The notes under the pieces are model-generated. The model was given only the letters and a program-made list of their open reading frames with translations, did not search any database and was not told the origin of the DNA. Below are positions 47,591-56,803 of a stretch of 64,000 nucleotides of DNA, in pieces (the first letter of the stretch is position 1; the number at the start of each line of letters is the position of its first letter). The translations under genes were made by a program, and so were the position numbers. Origin of the DNA: an uncultured Coriobacteriaceae bacterium (lineage in GTDB: Bacteria > Actinomycetota > Coriobacteriia > Coriobacteriales > Atopobiaceae); assembly GCA_902788705.1 (NCBI GenBank), contig CADALE010000021.1:1-64000 (forward strand). The letters run 5' to 3'.

Positions 47591-49374
47591 TGGCGGCTTC
47601 CCTTCGTGGTGTGGCCTGCTGATGCCTCATGCCCAGGACCAGCCATGCCCGTTGGGCGCTGCGACCCGCGCACATACGCGCGTAGCAGCATGACCTCTCC
47701 TTCCATCGGCTCGATGCGCACCATGCCTGCCGCGGCAGGAATGACGAACGTCTCCGCATGGTGCACCTCGAGCGGCTCGAACGCGCCCGTGGGCGAGACG
47801 ACCTTCGCCGCGACGCCATCCACGAGGTTGCAGATCGAGAACGACCCACGCATGCCCAGCTCCACGAAGGTGCGGATCGTATAGCGGCGCGTCTCAACGA
47901 ACTCCAGCTCATGGAGGCCCGTCGCCTCCTCCGTATAGTCGTCCCCGTCGTGCAGGAGCTGTGGGCGACTCACGAGGTTGGCCTCCACCCAGTCGGTGTC
48001 ACGCTCCCACTGGATGACCTGCGCCCCGCGCTCGATGCTGATGGGCCGCGGCTTCCCGTCCAGACCAAGCCTGCCCCAGTCCCACAGCTTGAAGGTGAAG
48101 ATGTATGGCGTGGCGCTCACCTCCAGCACCATCGCGCCAGCGCCAGAGCAGTGGACGGTGCCCGCCGGGATGGAAAAGTGGTCATGCCTCTTCGCGGGAA
48201 GCCTGTTCACGTAGCGCTCCGCGTCAAACTCGCCAGTCTCCTGCGCCTGCCAAAGCGCCGCGAGCATCTCCTCCCCACGCACGCCGCGCCTCACACCAAG
48301 GTAGACGCAGGCATCGTCGGTTGCGTCAAGGAGGTAGTAGCTCTCGTCCTGAGTGTATGCCATCCCAAAGTGGCCACGGATGTAGTCGGTCGTGGGGTGT
48401 ACCTGCAGGCTGAGGTTTTGGCCACCCACGGTGTCAAGGAGGTCAAAGCGTATGGGAAACTCAGCGCCGAAGCGGGAGTGGTTCCTCTCCCCCAGAAGCT
48501 CCTTCGGCGCGAAGAGCACGACGTCAATTGCCGGAAGCTCCACGTCAACGGTGCCAAACCGTGCCCGGATCGAGTCCTCCTCCATCACGCCGTCAAACGC
48601 CCAGGCGTAGTTGTCAGGCTCGGGGTCAAGGTTGCAATGCTCCCGCATCCACTGGCCTCCCCAGACGCCTGGGTCGAAGTACGGCACCATGCGAAATGGG
48701 CTCGTGGCAAACGTCTCGATGGCCTTGAAGAACTGGCTACCCGAGATCATCTTGGGCTCGTGGGCGCGATTCGTGTCCACCACGAAGTCGATGCGCCTCC
48801 CGAGGCCCCGCTTGATGCGGTCGGCCATGCGCCACTCAACGAAGTATCCCCGCTTGTATTTGCGCAGGATGTCCTCGTCGTGGTTCGAGCAGTTGTAGTT
48901 GGCCATGCCCGCCCGATAGCGCAGCTGTATCTCCCACCTCGTCAGGTCGAGGTACACGCAGCAGCCAAAGTCGCAGAGAAGCGTCGCGCCCATGCCATAC
49001 ACGATGGAGAGGCCCTCGCAGGCCCCTACGGCCGCGCGTGCCACCGCGACGGACTGCGGCACGAGGAACTCCTCGACAGTACCGTAGTACATGCGCCCAA
49101 AGACCCGGTCATCCGTGAGCCAGGGGGCCATCCTCTTGCTCATGTCCTTATCGGGAAGGTACAGATCGCGCATGTTCACGAAGCAATCGGCGGATAGCCG
49201 TTCGAGCTCGGGGACCACTTCCTCGTCACGCACGCCTGGGTAGGTCTCCACCGCAAGCACGAACGGGCGGTGCGAGATGGCGCCGCGAATCACCTGGATG
49301 ATGGCATCGTAGCCACAGACGACCTCGCCAGCGTCAATATCGAGGTGGGGAAACCTGTCATAGCGATACCCCAT
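47587..49374 (-). CDS. two-domain class I mannose-6-phosphate isomerase-like protein
   Basis: 595 residues. The C-terminal part (about 225-585) is a cupin phosphomannose isomerase: FDPGVWGGQWM (233-243), metal site LSLQVHPTTDY (Gln324, His326), IPAGTVHCSGAG near 410. The first 210 residues resemble a nucleoside/uridine-kinase-like fold but the P-loop is absent (VLAVETYPGVRD where GxxGxGKS is expected), so it may bind but not phosphorylate a ligand. A GTG one codon earlier (49377) is less well placed than the ATG at 49374 behind GGGAGG. With the HAD gene, deoC and the mannose-family PTS near by, a pathway for an unusual hexose is plausible. Confidence 0.8.
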   Translation of the reverse strand: MGYRYDRFPHLDIDAGEVVCGYDAIIQVIRGAISHRPFVLAVETYPGVRDEEVVPELERLSADCFVNMRDLYLPDKDMSKRMAPWLTDDRVFGRMYYGTVEEFLVPQSVAVARAAVGACEGLSIVYGMGATLLCDFGCCVYLDLTRWEIQLRYRAGMANYNCSNHDEDILRKYKRGYFVEWRMADRIKRGLGRRIDFVVDTNRAHEPKMISGSQFFKAIETFATSPFRMVPYFDPGVWGGQWMREHCNLDPEPDNYAWAFDGVMEEDSIRARFGTVDVELPAIDVVLFAPKELLGERNHSRFGAEFPIRFDLLDTVGGQNLSLQVHPTTDYIRGHFGMAYTQDESYYLLDATDDACVYLGVRRGVRGEEMLAALWQAQETGEFDAERYVNRLPAKRHDHFSIPAGTVHCSGAGAMVLEVSATPYIFTFKLWDWGRLGLDGKPRPISIERGAQVIQWERDTDWVEANLVSRPQLLHDGDDYTEEATGLHELEFVETRRYTIRTFVELGMRGSFSICNLVDGVAAKVVSPTGAFEPLEVHHAETFVIPAAAGMVRIEPMEGEVMLLRAYVRGSQRPTGMAGPGHEASAGHTTKGSRQ

Positions 49375-49585
49375 CACGCCTCCCTGTCACAGCCAGACAC
49401 GATGCCGTTTGGACGCCCGCACAACCTTGTCCTTTCATTGTATGGACAGGCCAAACGAGGCTATTTCATTGCTGTAACCCCTGATGCGCCCATCCGGTTA
49501 CAGTACCAGAATGAGCGGGCTGAGGCTTCGTCGTACACTGGAGGCATGGCCTAAAGGACAGAGCACCTTTGCGATGGGAGGCACC

Positions 49586-50296
49586 ATGGGCACCTGGACC
49601 CTAGACGAACTTGCACGCCTCGTCGATCACACCAACCTGCATGCCGATGCAACCGAGGCCGACATGGACCGCCTCTGCGAGGAGGCCGTGCGCCATCACT
49701 TCCGGATGGTGGCCATCAACCAAGTGCAGGTGAGGCATTGCGCGAGACGGCTGGCAGGAACCGACGTGCACGTAGGTGCCGCAATCGCCTTCCCGCTTGG
49801 GCAGACGTCCATCGACGCAAAGGTCTTCGAGACGCGCGACGCCCTCGCGAACGGAGCGACCGAGATTGACTACGTGGTAAACCTCACGCGCGTGAGGCAG
49901 CATGACTGGTACTACGTGGAAGAAGAGATGCACCGGATAGTGGACGCGTGCAACGAGGCCAACGTGCCGTCGAAGGTGATCTTCGAGAACTGCTACCTTT
50001 CCGATGAGGAGAAGATTGCCCTCTGCCGGATAGCCCGCAAGGTGCGTCCCACCTTCGTGAAGACCTCCACCGGCTTTGGCTCGGGAGGCGCAACCGTGTC
50101 GGACGTCGCGCTCATGCATGCCAACGTGGGCAACGAAGTGCTGGTCAAGGCAGCTGGCGGCATCCGCGACGCAGATACCTTCCTAGACATGGTGCGGGCT
50201 GGCGCGCGGCGCATCGGCACCTCGGCTGGCGTACCCATCATCGAGGAGCTCTCCCGCCGCCTCGCCACCCTACCCCACCAGGCCATCGAGCTCTAG
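49586..50296 (+). CDS. deoC: deoxyribose-phosphate aldolase
   Basis: 236-residue class I aldolase that splits deoxyribose 5-phosphate to glyceraldehyde 3-phosphate and acetaldehyde. The Schiff-base lysine is in TFVKTSTGFG (near residue 155) and the second conserved lysine in VLVKAAGGIRD (near 190). GGGAGG lies four bases before the ATG at 49586; the ATG at 49574 overlaps that site and is less likely. Divergent from the isomerase gene. No nucleoside phosphorylase is adjacent. Confidence 0.93.
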   Translation: MGTWTLDELARLVDHTNLHADATEADMDRLCEEAVRHHFRMVAINQVQVRHCARRLAGTDVHVGAAIAFPLGQTSIDAKVFETRDALANGATEIDYVVNLTRVRQHDWYYVEEEMHRIVDACNEANVPSKVIFENCYLSDEEKIALCRIARKVRPTFVKTSTGFGSGGATVSDVALMHANVGNEVLVKAAGGIRDADTFLDMVRAGARRIGTSAGVPIIEELSRRLATLPHQAIEL

Positions 50297-50318
50297 CCCC
50301 GAACCCGAACCATGAGAG

Positions 50319-50350
50319 GAGCCCCGCGCGGGGAAGGACGCGCGGGGCTC
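50319..50350. terminator. 12-bp perfect hairpin terminator
   Basis: GAGCCCCGCGCG (50319-50330) is the exact inverse of 50339-50350. Sits between deoC and the convergent PTS operon. Confidence 0.75.
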
Positions 50351-50411
50351 AGAGGGGAGGGAAGGGAACCGAAGAGTTCTCCTTTGAAGGCCAAGTACGC
50401 CAGAAGGTGCC

Positions 50412-50762
50412 TCAGTCGCTTGTCTTGCGGCTACTCTCGAGCTCCCTTAGCATGGCCTCGACGTTTGCGCGGCCATTGCGAATGCCCGTGCGCAGCACAA
50501 TCACCACCATGAGGGCAATCGCGCAGAGCGCGACGCTGACGATGCCGACAGCCACGTTCTGGTTGTCAGAGAAGCCCCAGTACGCGAGCAGGGCCGCAAG
50601 GGCGAGGGCGGAGTAGGCGAGGCGTAGCCAGAGCTGCAACTGCTGGATCGCGAGCGTCTGGGAGCGCGCCTCGGCAACGAGGGGGTTGCTCGTCTCGGAC
50701 CATGGCTGCCGATAGAGCGTCGGCCTACCTTCGCGCGAGCGCAACAAGTCCCTGAGCGCCAT
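50412..50762 (-). CDS. small membrane protein at the end of the mannose-family PTS operon
   Basis: 116 residues with two membrane helices near 45-90 (LRLAYSALALAALLAYWGF and VAVGIVSVALCAIALMVVIVL) and basic ends. It begins 25 bp after the IID stop codon, so it is probably co-transcribed. A ManO-like or DUF956-type accessory is common at this position in PTS operons, but this protein does not look like either; it resembles the small two-helix proteins annotated as hypothetical in Coriobacteriia. Confidence 0.6.
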   Translation of the reverse strand: MALRDLLRSREGRPTLYRQPWSETSNPLVAEARSQTLAIQQLQLWLRLAYSALALAALLAYWGFSDNQNVAVGIVSVALCAIALMVVIVLRTGIRNGRANVEAMLRELESSRKTSD

Positions 50763-50787
50763 CTCGCCTCTCCGCCCCCTAAGGTGA

Positions 50788-51621
50788 CTAGTAGGACAGG
50801 CCCGGGTCGAAGAAGCCCAGGAGCACGCCGACGAGGGCAACCACCACAAGCAGGCCCATGACGACGGTCGGGGACATCTTGCGCTTGGTCATGAGGTACC
50901 AGCACAGCCACACGAAGAAGATGTTCAGGAACTTGGGGAAGATGGAGTCAAGCGTGTCCTGAAGCACCAGGCCGCTGTCGGCAGAGAACTGGAAGCTGAG
51001 GGCGGTGGTGATGTTGATCCATGTGGCGGCGACGGCACCGATGACGATGGTGCCCACCATCACGATGGAGTCGCGCAGGGCAGCGGACTGGGGGCCGACG
51101 AGGGCCTCGACCGCCGAGCCACCCAGCTCGTAGCCCTGGTCAAACGCGAACTTCATGCCGAAGTACATGACAAGGTTCCACGCGATGATGTAGAACAGCG
51201 GGCCAAGGACGCTGCCACCGTTGGAGAGGCCAAGGGCGATGCCCAGCAGGATGGGGATGAAGGTGCCGACGATGATGGAGTCGCCAAGACCGGCCAGCGG
51301 GCCCATGAGGCCAGCGCGGATGCCGTTGATGGTGTCGTCGTCAAGCGGCTCGCCGTTGGCGCGCGCCTCCTCGAGGCCGACGGTGAGGCCCACGACCATG
51401 GTGCCGATCTGCGGCTCGGTGTTGAAGAACGTACGGTAGGTGGAGAGGGCCTTGACCTTCTCGTCATCGCTGTCGTACAGCTCGTCCACAATGGGGAGCA
51501 TGGCTGCAAGGTAGCCAAAGGTCTGCATGTGCTCCTGCGAGAAGCAGGTCAGGTTGCCATAGATCCAGCGAAGGAATGCGCTGTTGCGCGCCTTCTGGGA
51601 AACTTTCTTGAGGTCAGCCAT
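50788..51621 (-). CDS. PTS mannose-family EIID
   Basis: 277-residue membrane subunit that forms the sugar channel with EIIC. Opening (RWIYGNLTCFSQEHMQTFGYLAAMLPIVDELY) and GLMGPLAGLGDSIIVGTFIP are EIID hallmarks. GAGGAGG inside the end of the IIC gene serves as ribosome site; 2-bp gap. The transported sugar could be mannose, glucose, an amino sugar or similar. Confidence 0.95.
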   Translation of the reverse strand: MADLKKVSQKARNSAFLRWIYGNLTCFSQEHMQTFGYLAAMLPIVDELYDSDDEKVKALSTYRTFFNTEPQIGTMVVGLTVGLEEARANGEPLDDDTINGIRAGLMGPLAGLGDSIIVGTFIPILLGIALGLSNGGSVLGPLFYIIAWNLVMYFGMKFAFDQGYELGGSAVEALVGPQSAALRDSIVMVGTIVIGAVAATWINITTALSFQFSADSGLVLQDTLDSIFPKFLNIFFVWLCWYLMTKRKMSPTVVMGLLVVVALVGVLLGFFDPGLSY

Positions 51622-51623
51622 GA

Positions 51624-52490
51624 TTAGATGTCCTCCTCTTCCTCGTCGTCAAACGCACCGGCACCAGCTGCGGCAATGGCCGGACGTGCGAGCTTGAGCT
51701 GCTCGATCTTGAAGTTGATCAGGGCAAAGAACACGGCGATGACTGCGGACGCGATAAGGTTGCAGCCCATGACCGCGGCCAGGATGAAGCCGAAGGCGAA
51801 GGTGACCCAGTCGAGCGGCTTCTGCACGACCTGCTTGCACAGGATGGCGATACCGACGGCAGGAAGCAGGGAGCCCACGGTGAACAGCGTCTTCATGGCG
51901 ACGCCGTCCATGGGCAGGTAGTCCTTCATGAGGCCGACCATCGACTCGCCGGCCAGGCAGATGACGACGGTGGGGATGAAGGAGAACGCGATGTGGCTGA
52001 TCCACGGGAGCACGAAGTCGACCATGGGGATGGTCTTCTTGATGGTGTTCCAGTTGCCGCCGTCCATGGCCTTCCAGCCAATGCCCTGCCACACAAGGTT
52101 GAGGGTGGCGGTGCCGTAGAACAGGACCGTGCCGAGGGTGCCTACCGCGGCGCCAAGCGACGCGGCAAGGCCGGCAGCGGCTTCAGACGAGGGATCGAGG
52201 CCCTGCGCACGGATGGCCAGGATGGCCAGGGGGATGCCGATGTAGGTGACGGCGCGGACGTCGGCGGAGACGGTGCCGCCGGGGGTGACGAGCGCGATGT
52301 AGACGAGCTGGATGGCAGCGCCCACGATGATGCCGGTCTGGATGTCGCCAAGGATGGCGCCCACGACCAGGCCGCCCACGAGGGGACGACCGAGCGTGTA
52401 GTTACCGATGGTGGTGCCTCCCATGCCGGGCAGGGACGCCAGGCATGCGAACAGGCCAAGCAGAATGGCCTGGACCATAGTGATACCCAT
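51624..52490 (-). CDS. PTS mannose-family EIIC
   Basis: 288-residue membrane subunit. ILLGLFACLASLPGMGGTTIGNYTLGRPLVGGLVVG at the N-terminus is shown here by its key parts GRPLVGGL and GDIQTG, both typical for EIIC of this family. The C-terminus ends in an acidic run (DDEEEED). AAAGGAGGAG precedes the ATG. Lies 17 bp after the IIB gene. Confidence 0.94.
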   Translation of the reverse strand: MGITMVQAILLGLFACLASLPGMGGTTIGNYTLGRPLVGGLVVGAILGDIQTGIIVGAAIQLVYIALVTPGGTVSADVRAVTYIGIPLAILAIRAQGLDPSSEAAAGLAASLGAAVGTLGTVLFYGTATLNLVWQGIGWKAMDGGNWNTIKKTIPMVDFVLPWISHIAFSFIPTVVICLAGESMVGLMKDYLPMDGVAMKTLFTVGSLLPAVGIAILCKQVVQKPLDWVTFAFGFILAAVMGCNLIASAVIAVFFALINFKIEQLKLARPAIAAAGAGAFDDEEEEDI

Positions 52491-52507
52491 GAAACTCCTC
52501 CTTTGCC

Positions 52508-53005
52508 TTACTTAACGTCGAACTGGCTGCGGAACTTGGGCCACTCGCCGATCGAGGCCTCCTTGATGAGGGCGAACTCGACGGTATAGCCGGCCCTGGT
52601 CATGTCCTCGAAGGCCTGGGCCTCCTCAGCGGTGATGGACTGGTTGTTGCCCAGCTTGACGGTGCCGGGACGATCGTTGCAGGGGCCAACGATGACGCGC
52701 TTGACGTCGGACGGCTTGAACCCGAAGTTGACCAGGATCTCGCGCATGTCCAGCGGGTTCTTGGTGATCAGGAAGTACCTGGTCGGGCTGGCAAGCACCT
52801 TCTCGGCGCTCTCCTTGAAGTGCTCCATCGTCCAGACGAAGATCTTCTTGTCCGGGGCGGCGCCCTTGTAGGCGGCCTTCAGGACGGGGTTGCTCGCTGC
52901 GACGTCGTTGACGGCGATGATGCCGTCGCACGGATACTCGAGGCTCCAGCGGGTAACCGTCTGCCCATGAATCATGCGGTCATCAATACGTACGAATGAA
53001 ATCAT
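52508..53005 (-). CDS. PTS mannose-family EIIB
   Basis: 165-residue cytosolic phosphotransfer subunit. The phospho-histidine is H14 in VRIDDRMIHGQ, the family signature; VTRWSLEY follows. It receives phosphate from the IIA encoded upstream and passes it to the sugar at IIC/IID. Confidence 0.95.
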   Translation of the reverse strand: MISFVRIDDRMIHGQTVTRWSLEYPCDGIIAVNDVAASNPVLKAAYKGAAPDKKIFVWTMEHFKESAEKVLASPTRYFLITKNPLDMREILVNFGFKPSDVKRVIVGPCNDRPGTVKLGNNQSITAEEAQAFEDMTRAGYTVEFALIKEASIGEWPKFRSQFDVK

Positions 53006-53049
53006 GCTTTGCTTCCTTCCCCCTTGTTCGTTAGGTTCAGCGTGCAGTG

Positions 53050-53481
53050 CTACAGGTCCTCTTCGTCTTCGTCACCGAGCGCAAGCTCGACCTGCCTCGC
53101 CCCCTCTCGTGCCTCGCTGATCGCAGACGCGACGAGGGACGCGTCGTCCATGCCATCGTCGATGGCCATGAGGGCGCTGATCGCCATGGGGAGGCTCATG
53201 CCGCCGATCGCAATCGTGCGGGCAAGCAGCCCCTTCTGGGTAAGCGTGTTGAGGGTGTTGGTAAGCGGGGAACCGCCGATGATGTCGCCGAGCACCAAAA
53301 CCGAGTCCTCGGGGGTAATGGGGGCGATGACGTTCTCGAGGCCAGCGACGAAGGCGTCGGCCGAGACGCCGTCCTCCATCGAGTAGCTCAGCACGTCCTC
53401 GCGATCGCCCAGGAGCATGCGGATGACGCTGTGCAGGCCTGGGGCCATGGTTCCGTGGCTGACAAGAAGCAGGTAGCGCAT
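53050..53481 (-). CDS. PTS mannose-family EIIA
   Basis: 143-residue IIA domain. The phospho-histidine is H9 in LLLVSHGTMAPGL, and LGDIIGGSPLTNTL is also characteristic. Ends with an acidic tail (GDEDEEDL). The longer open frame upstream lacks a ribosome site, whereas AGAGGAG lies before the ATG at 53481. First gene of the IIA-IIB-IIC-IID operon; divergent from the AraC regulator. Confidence 0.94.
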   Translation of the reverse strand: MRYLLLVSHGTMAPGLHSVIRMLLGDREDVLSYSMEDGVSADAFVAGLENVIAPITPEDSVLVLGDIIGGSPLTNTLNTLTQKGLLARTIAIGGMSLPMAISALMAIDDGMDDASLVASAISEAREGARQVELALGDEDEEDL

Positions 53482-53744
53482 AGGTTCTCCTCTCGATTGA
53501 TGTGGCCGTTCCATGGAGGCCGAAGCAAGACCAACGGGATTGAGAGCCATGCAAAAATTCAGGCCATCTACCTGCGGCCTTTCTACGATTTCCATCTGTT
53601 GTGGCGAACTGTAGATTTATTATGGAGGCGAGGGACACGCCGAGATATCACCCCTGTAACCGGTTCTTTCAGATTTGGGTGAATTGCATACTGCTGTTAC
53701 GGCCGAGACGGTTAGTGAGGGCACCGGGGCAAGGTCTCGCCACT

Positions 53745-53776
53745 TGTGAACGCAATTACGATCCATGCGTTCGCAA
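53745..53776. promoter_or_regulatory. 10-bp dyad, candidate operator
   Basis: TGTGAACGCA (53745-53754) and TGCGTTCGCA (53767-53776) are inverted with one mismatch around a 12-bp centre. It lies 18 bp upstream of the AraC promoter and may be bound by that regulator. Confidence 0.5.
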
Positions 53777-53794
53777 ATATGAACGTTTTTAACT

Positions 53795-53823
53795 TGATTT
53801 GATTGTTTTTGGTTGGTAATATC
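53795..53823 (+). promoter_or_regulatory. promoter of the AraC-type regulator gene
   Basis: -35 TTGATT (53795-53800), 17-bp spacer, -10 TAATAT (53818-53823); the ATG is 63 bp further on. Confidence 0.65.
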
Positions 53824-53886
53824 GAACATGAGTCGTTTAATTGAGTCAAGTTCACTCAAATTCGGTCAATTTTGGCAGGAGGCACG

Positions 53887-54720
53887 ATGAAGGCCGAAAC
53901 GCTCGACCAGACCATCCCCACGCTTCTCACCGAGCAAGAGATCATCGAGGCCGTCGACTTCGTCAACGAGCGCCGCTCCAACGATGACATGGCCCTGATC
54001 GTCACCTACTCCAAGAACATGCAGTTCATCGCCGTCAACACCGACGTCTCGGCCCGCGAGATCTCCGAGCAGTACGAGGGCTTTGCCTCGTACATCTCCC
54101 AAGGCGACACCGACGGGCTGCTGCGCTTCATCCGCACCAACATGCCCCTCATGGAGCCCAAGACCTCGGATGACCCCCTGCTACAGGGCAGGTCGGCGGT
54201 GGCCTTCCTCGCAAGCGCCTGCATCGAGGCGGCGCGCAAGGGCGGGCTTCCCTCCGTTCGGTCGTTCGCCATTACCCAGCACTACATGAGCCTGGCCAAC
54301 GAGACCAGCAACGAGGAGGTGGCGCACTACCTCATGCTGCCCATGATGCTGGAGCTTACCAAGGCCGTTCGCAAGGACGGCGAGGCCAGGACGCATCCCC
54401 TCTCCCACCAGGCCATGGACTACGCGCGCAGCCACATCACCGAGTCGTTGGATGGGGAGTCGGTGGCAAGCGCGCTTGGCGTCAGCCGCAAGACGCTGTG
54501 CACACGCTTCAAGAACGATACTGGCGAGACCTTCGCAGCCTACGTGCGTCGTCTGCGCGTCGAACGCGCGAGGCGCCTGCTGGACACGAGCGACTACGAC
54601 ATCGCCCAGATTGCCTACCAGACAGGCTTCTCGTCACAGAGCCATCTGCAGACGGCCTTCAAGAACGCCACGGGCTATACGCCCAGGGAGTGGCGCACCC
54701 GCGAGATTCGCGAGATCTAG
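53887..54720 (+). CDS. AraC family transcriptional regulator
   Basis: 277 residues. The C-terminal 100 residues carry two helix-turn-helix units: SVASALGVSRKTLCTRFKN and DIAQIAYQTGFSSQSHLQTAFKN, ending in the typical GYTPREWR. The N-terminal 180 residues are a family-specific sensor without a cupin pattern that I can see. GGAGG lies before the ATG at 53887. Being divergent from the mannose-family PTS operon, it is the probable activator of that operon, unlike the LevR-type control seen in bacilli. Confidence 0.9.
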   Translation: MKAETLDQTIPTLLTEQEIIEAVDFVNERRSNDDMALIVTYSKNMQFIAVNTDVSAREISEQYEGFASYISQGDTDGLLRFIRTNMPLMEPKTSDDPLLQGRSAVAFLASACIEAARKGGLPSVRSFAITQHYMSLANETSNEEVAHYLMLPMMLELTKAVRKDGEARTHPLSHQAMDYARSHITESLDGESVASALGVSRKTLCTRFKNDTGETFAAYVRRLRVERARRLLDTSDYDIAQIAYQTGFSSQSHLQTAFKNATGYTPREWRTREIREI

Positions 54721-54754
54721 CCCCAGCCGAAGGCCAGCGAGGCCCGCTTGGCCC

Positions 54755-56755
54755 CTATCCCCTCGCGAAGAAGGCGGCGTCGGCCGCGCGCCAGGGGCGC
54801 TCGCGCGAGGGGTCGTCGGCCACGTGCATATGCACCGCGGCCTCATGCCACTTCACGGTGTAGCCCGCCCCATGCGCGCAGAACACCGAGTCAGGCGTGT
54901 GGGGCAGGTCCGCCTCGGGGTCGTAAGCCGCGACCTCGATGACGCGCTCGGCGTCGTGACAGGGCTCGTACCCCAGAAGCTCGCAGGAAAAGCTGCCATT
55001 GCCACCCGAGTAGGCCGCCACGTCAAGCGCATAGTCGCCAACCTCGCTTGCGGGAACCTCTCCCTCAAGCACGGCCATGTCACCACGCACCACAGGCGAG
55101 CCAAACCGCGCATGCATGCGCTGCGCATCGGCCAGCGCCCGACCCACCTTGTCGGCCGGCACCTCAAGCGTGAAGCGGTACCACGGCTCCAGGAGCACGG
55201 CAGCGTCCTTTTGCCGCGCGGCCATGAGGCCCTGTCGGATGGCCCGCCATGCAGCCTGTCGAAAGTCGCCACCCTCGGCGTGCTTGGGATGTGCCCGGCC
55301 CGACACCAGCGTGATGCGCACGTCGGTAAGCGGATAGCCCGCCAGCACGCCCCGATGCTCGCGCTGCATCGCCTGCGACAGGATGAGGCGCTGCCAGTTG
55401 AGGTCGAGGTCGTCGGTGCTGCACACCGTGCCGTACCGCACCCCCGAACCTGCAGGAAGCGGGTCAAGGCGCAGGTGGGCCTCGGCGTAGTGGCGCAGCG
55501 GCTCAAAGTGCCCATAGCCCATGACCTGCGCAGATATCGTCTCTTGGTAGAGTATGGAGCCCTGGCCAAACTCCACCGGCTGCCCAAGGCGCTGCGCCAG
55601 CCGCTCGCGGACCACCTCAAGCTGCACAGCCCCCATCAGCTGCACCCGAATCTCGCCCAGCTGCGCGTCCCACGTCACCCCGAGCATTGGGTCCTCGTCG
55701 GCAAGCTCGCGCAGGGCGGCATACACCGCATGGCTGTCCAGGCCGCCCGGGTCCACGCGATAGGTAAGTACCGGCGCCAGCACGGGACGCGGCGCAGGCA
55801 CCTCCGCACCAAGCGCATCTCCCGGCACCACGTGCGTAAGGCCCGAGACCGCGCACACCTGGCCGGCAACGACCTCGCCAACCACCTCGAACCGGTCGCC
55901 CTGGTAGGTGCGCAGCTGGTCGGCCTTCTCCGACCACGGCCCCTGCGCGTCCACGCCCTCCAGCAGGTCCTTGGCGCGCAGCCTGCCACCGGTAACCTTC
56001 AGCCATGCAAGACGTACGCCCTTCTCGTGCGTCACCTTGAAGACGCGCGCCGCGAAGGCCTGTGGCCAGGTACGCTCGGGCAGCAGCTCGCATAGCGCAT
56101 CCAAAAACTCCTTAATGCCCTCGTCCCGCAACGCCGAGCCAAAGAGGCAGGGAAACGCCTTGCGCTCCTCCACCAGCCGCCGCATGGTTTCGCTGCCAAT
56201 GAAGCCCTGCTCAAGGTACTCGTCCAGCGCATCCTCATCAGTTGCCGCCATCTCCTCGTGCAGCTCGGGCGCACCAAGGTCGGTCGCGTCCACGCAGGCA
56301 TCTGACAGGCGAGCCACCAGCTGCGCCAGCACCTCATCGCGACTCGTGCCGGCCAGGTCCATCTTATTCACGAAGATGACGGTGGGCACGTGGTAGCACT
56401 CCAGCAGCCGCCAGAGCGTGGCGGTATGCCCCGTCACGCCGTCGTTTGCGCTCACTATGAGCACCGCGCAGTCCAGAACCGACAGCGTGCGCTCCGCCTC
56501 GGCGGAAAAGTCCACGTGGCCAGGAGTGTCCAACAGCGTGATGCTGGTCTGGCCGTGCGTCAGCTGGGCCTGCGACGAGAAGATGGTGATGCCGCGGGCA
56601 CGCTCCATCGCGTCGGTGTCCAGGTGCGAGTCGCCGTGGTCAACGCGGCCGCGCAGGCGAATCGCGCCGCAGTGATACAGTAGCGCCTCGGCAAGCGTGG
56701 TCTTGCCCGCGTCCACATGCGCAAGAACGCCCACCACCGCCTGTCGCATATCCAT
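54755..56755 (-). CDS. TetM-like translation factor GTPase
   Basis: 666-residue EF-G-like GTPase of the ribosomal-protection group. G1 is VLAHVDAGKTT (10-20), switch II DTPGHVDF (76-83), G4 NKMD (130-133); EF-G domains II-V follow. Length matches TetM/TetO/TetW (about 640), but sequence around domain IV and the C-terminal extension past domain V differ, so tetracycline resistance cannot be assumed; many Coriobacteriia and clostridia carry such homologues on the chromosome without known resistance. AGAGGGG lies before the ATG. It follows a HAD gene by 48 bp. Confidence 0.82.
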   Translation of the reverse strand: MDMRQAVVGVLAHVDAGKTTLAEALLYHCGAIRLRGRVDHGDSHLDTDAMERARGITIFSSQAQLTHGQTSITLLDTPGHVDFSAEAERTLSVLDCAVLIVSANDGVTGHTATLWRLLECYHVPTVIFVNKMDLAGTSRDEVLAQLVARLSDACVDATDLGAPELHEEMAATDEDALDEYLEQGFIGSETMRRLVEERKAFPCLFGSALRDEGIKEFLDALCELLPERTWPQAFAARVFKVTHEKGVRLAWLKVTGGRLRAKDLLEGVDAQGPWSEKADQLRTYQGDRFEVVGEVVAGQVCAVSGLTHVVPGDALGAEVPAPRPVLAPVLTYRVDPGGLDSHAVYAALRELADEDPMLGVTWDAQLGEIRVQLMGAVQLEVVRERLAQRLGQPVEFGQGSILYQETISAQVMGYGHFEPLRHYAEAHLRLDPLPAGSGVRYGTVCSTDDLDLNWQRLILSQAMQREHRGVLAGYPLTDVRITLVSGRAHPKHAEGGDFRQAAWRAIRQGLMAARQKDAAVLLEPWYRFTLEVPADKVGRALADAQRMHARFGSPVVRGDMAVLEGEVPASEVGDYALDVAAYSGGNGSFSCELLGYEPCHDAERVIEVAAYDPEADLPHTPDSVFCAHGAGYTVKWHEAAVHMHVADDPSRERPWRAADAAFFARG

Positions 56756-56803
56756 CCCCTCTGGAGGGTCGGCAGCCTCGTTATCTGGGCGCCTGGCCTT
56801 GGC

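Larger units (their letters stand above)
53482..53886. other. 405-bp divergent control region, PTS operon / AraC gene
   Basis: GC content drops sharply compared with the flanking genes, as expected for promoters. It holds the AraC promoter and a dyad (separate entries). For the PTS side, CATAATAAAT near 53625 (minus strand) could be a -10, but I found no convincing -35 and no sigma54 GG-N10-GC element. Confidence 0.5.

Noticed and set aside
54755..56755. Calling this gene a proven tetracycline resistance determinant
   Set aside because: Motifs prove the GTPase family only; domain IV and the C-terminus differ, and no resistance context or mobile element is present.
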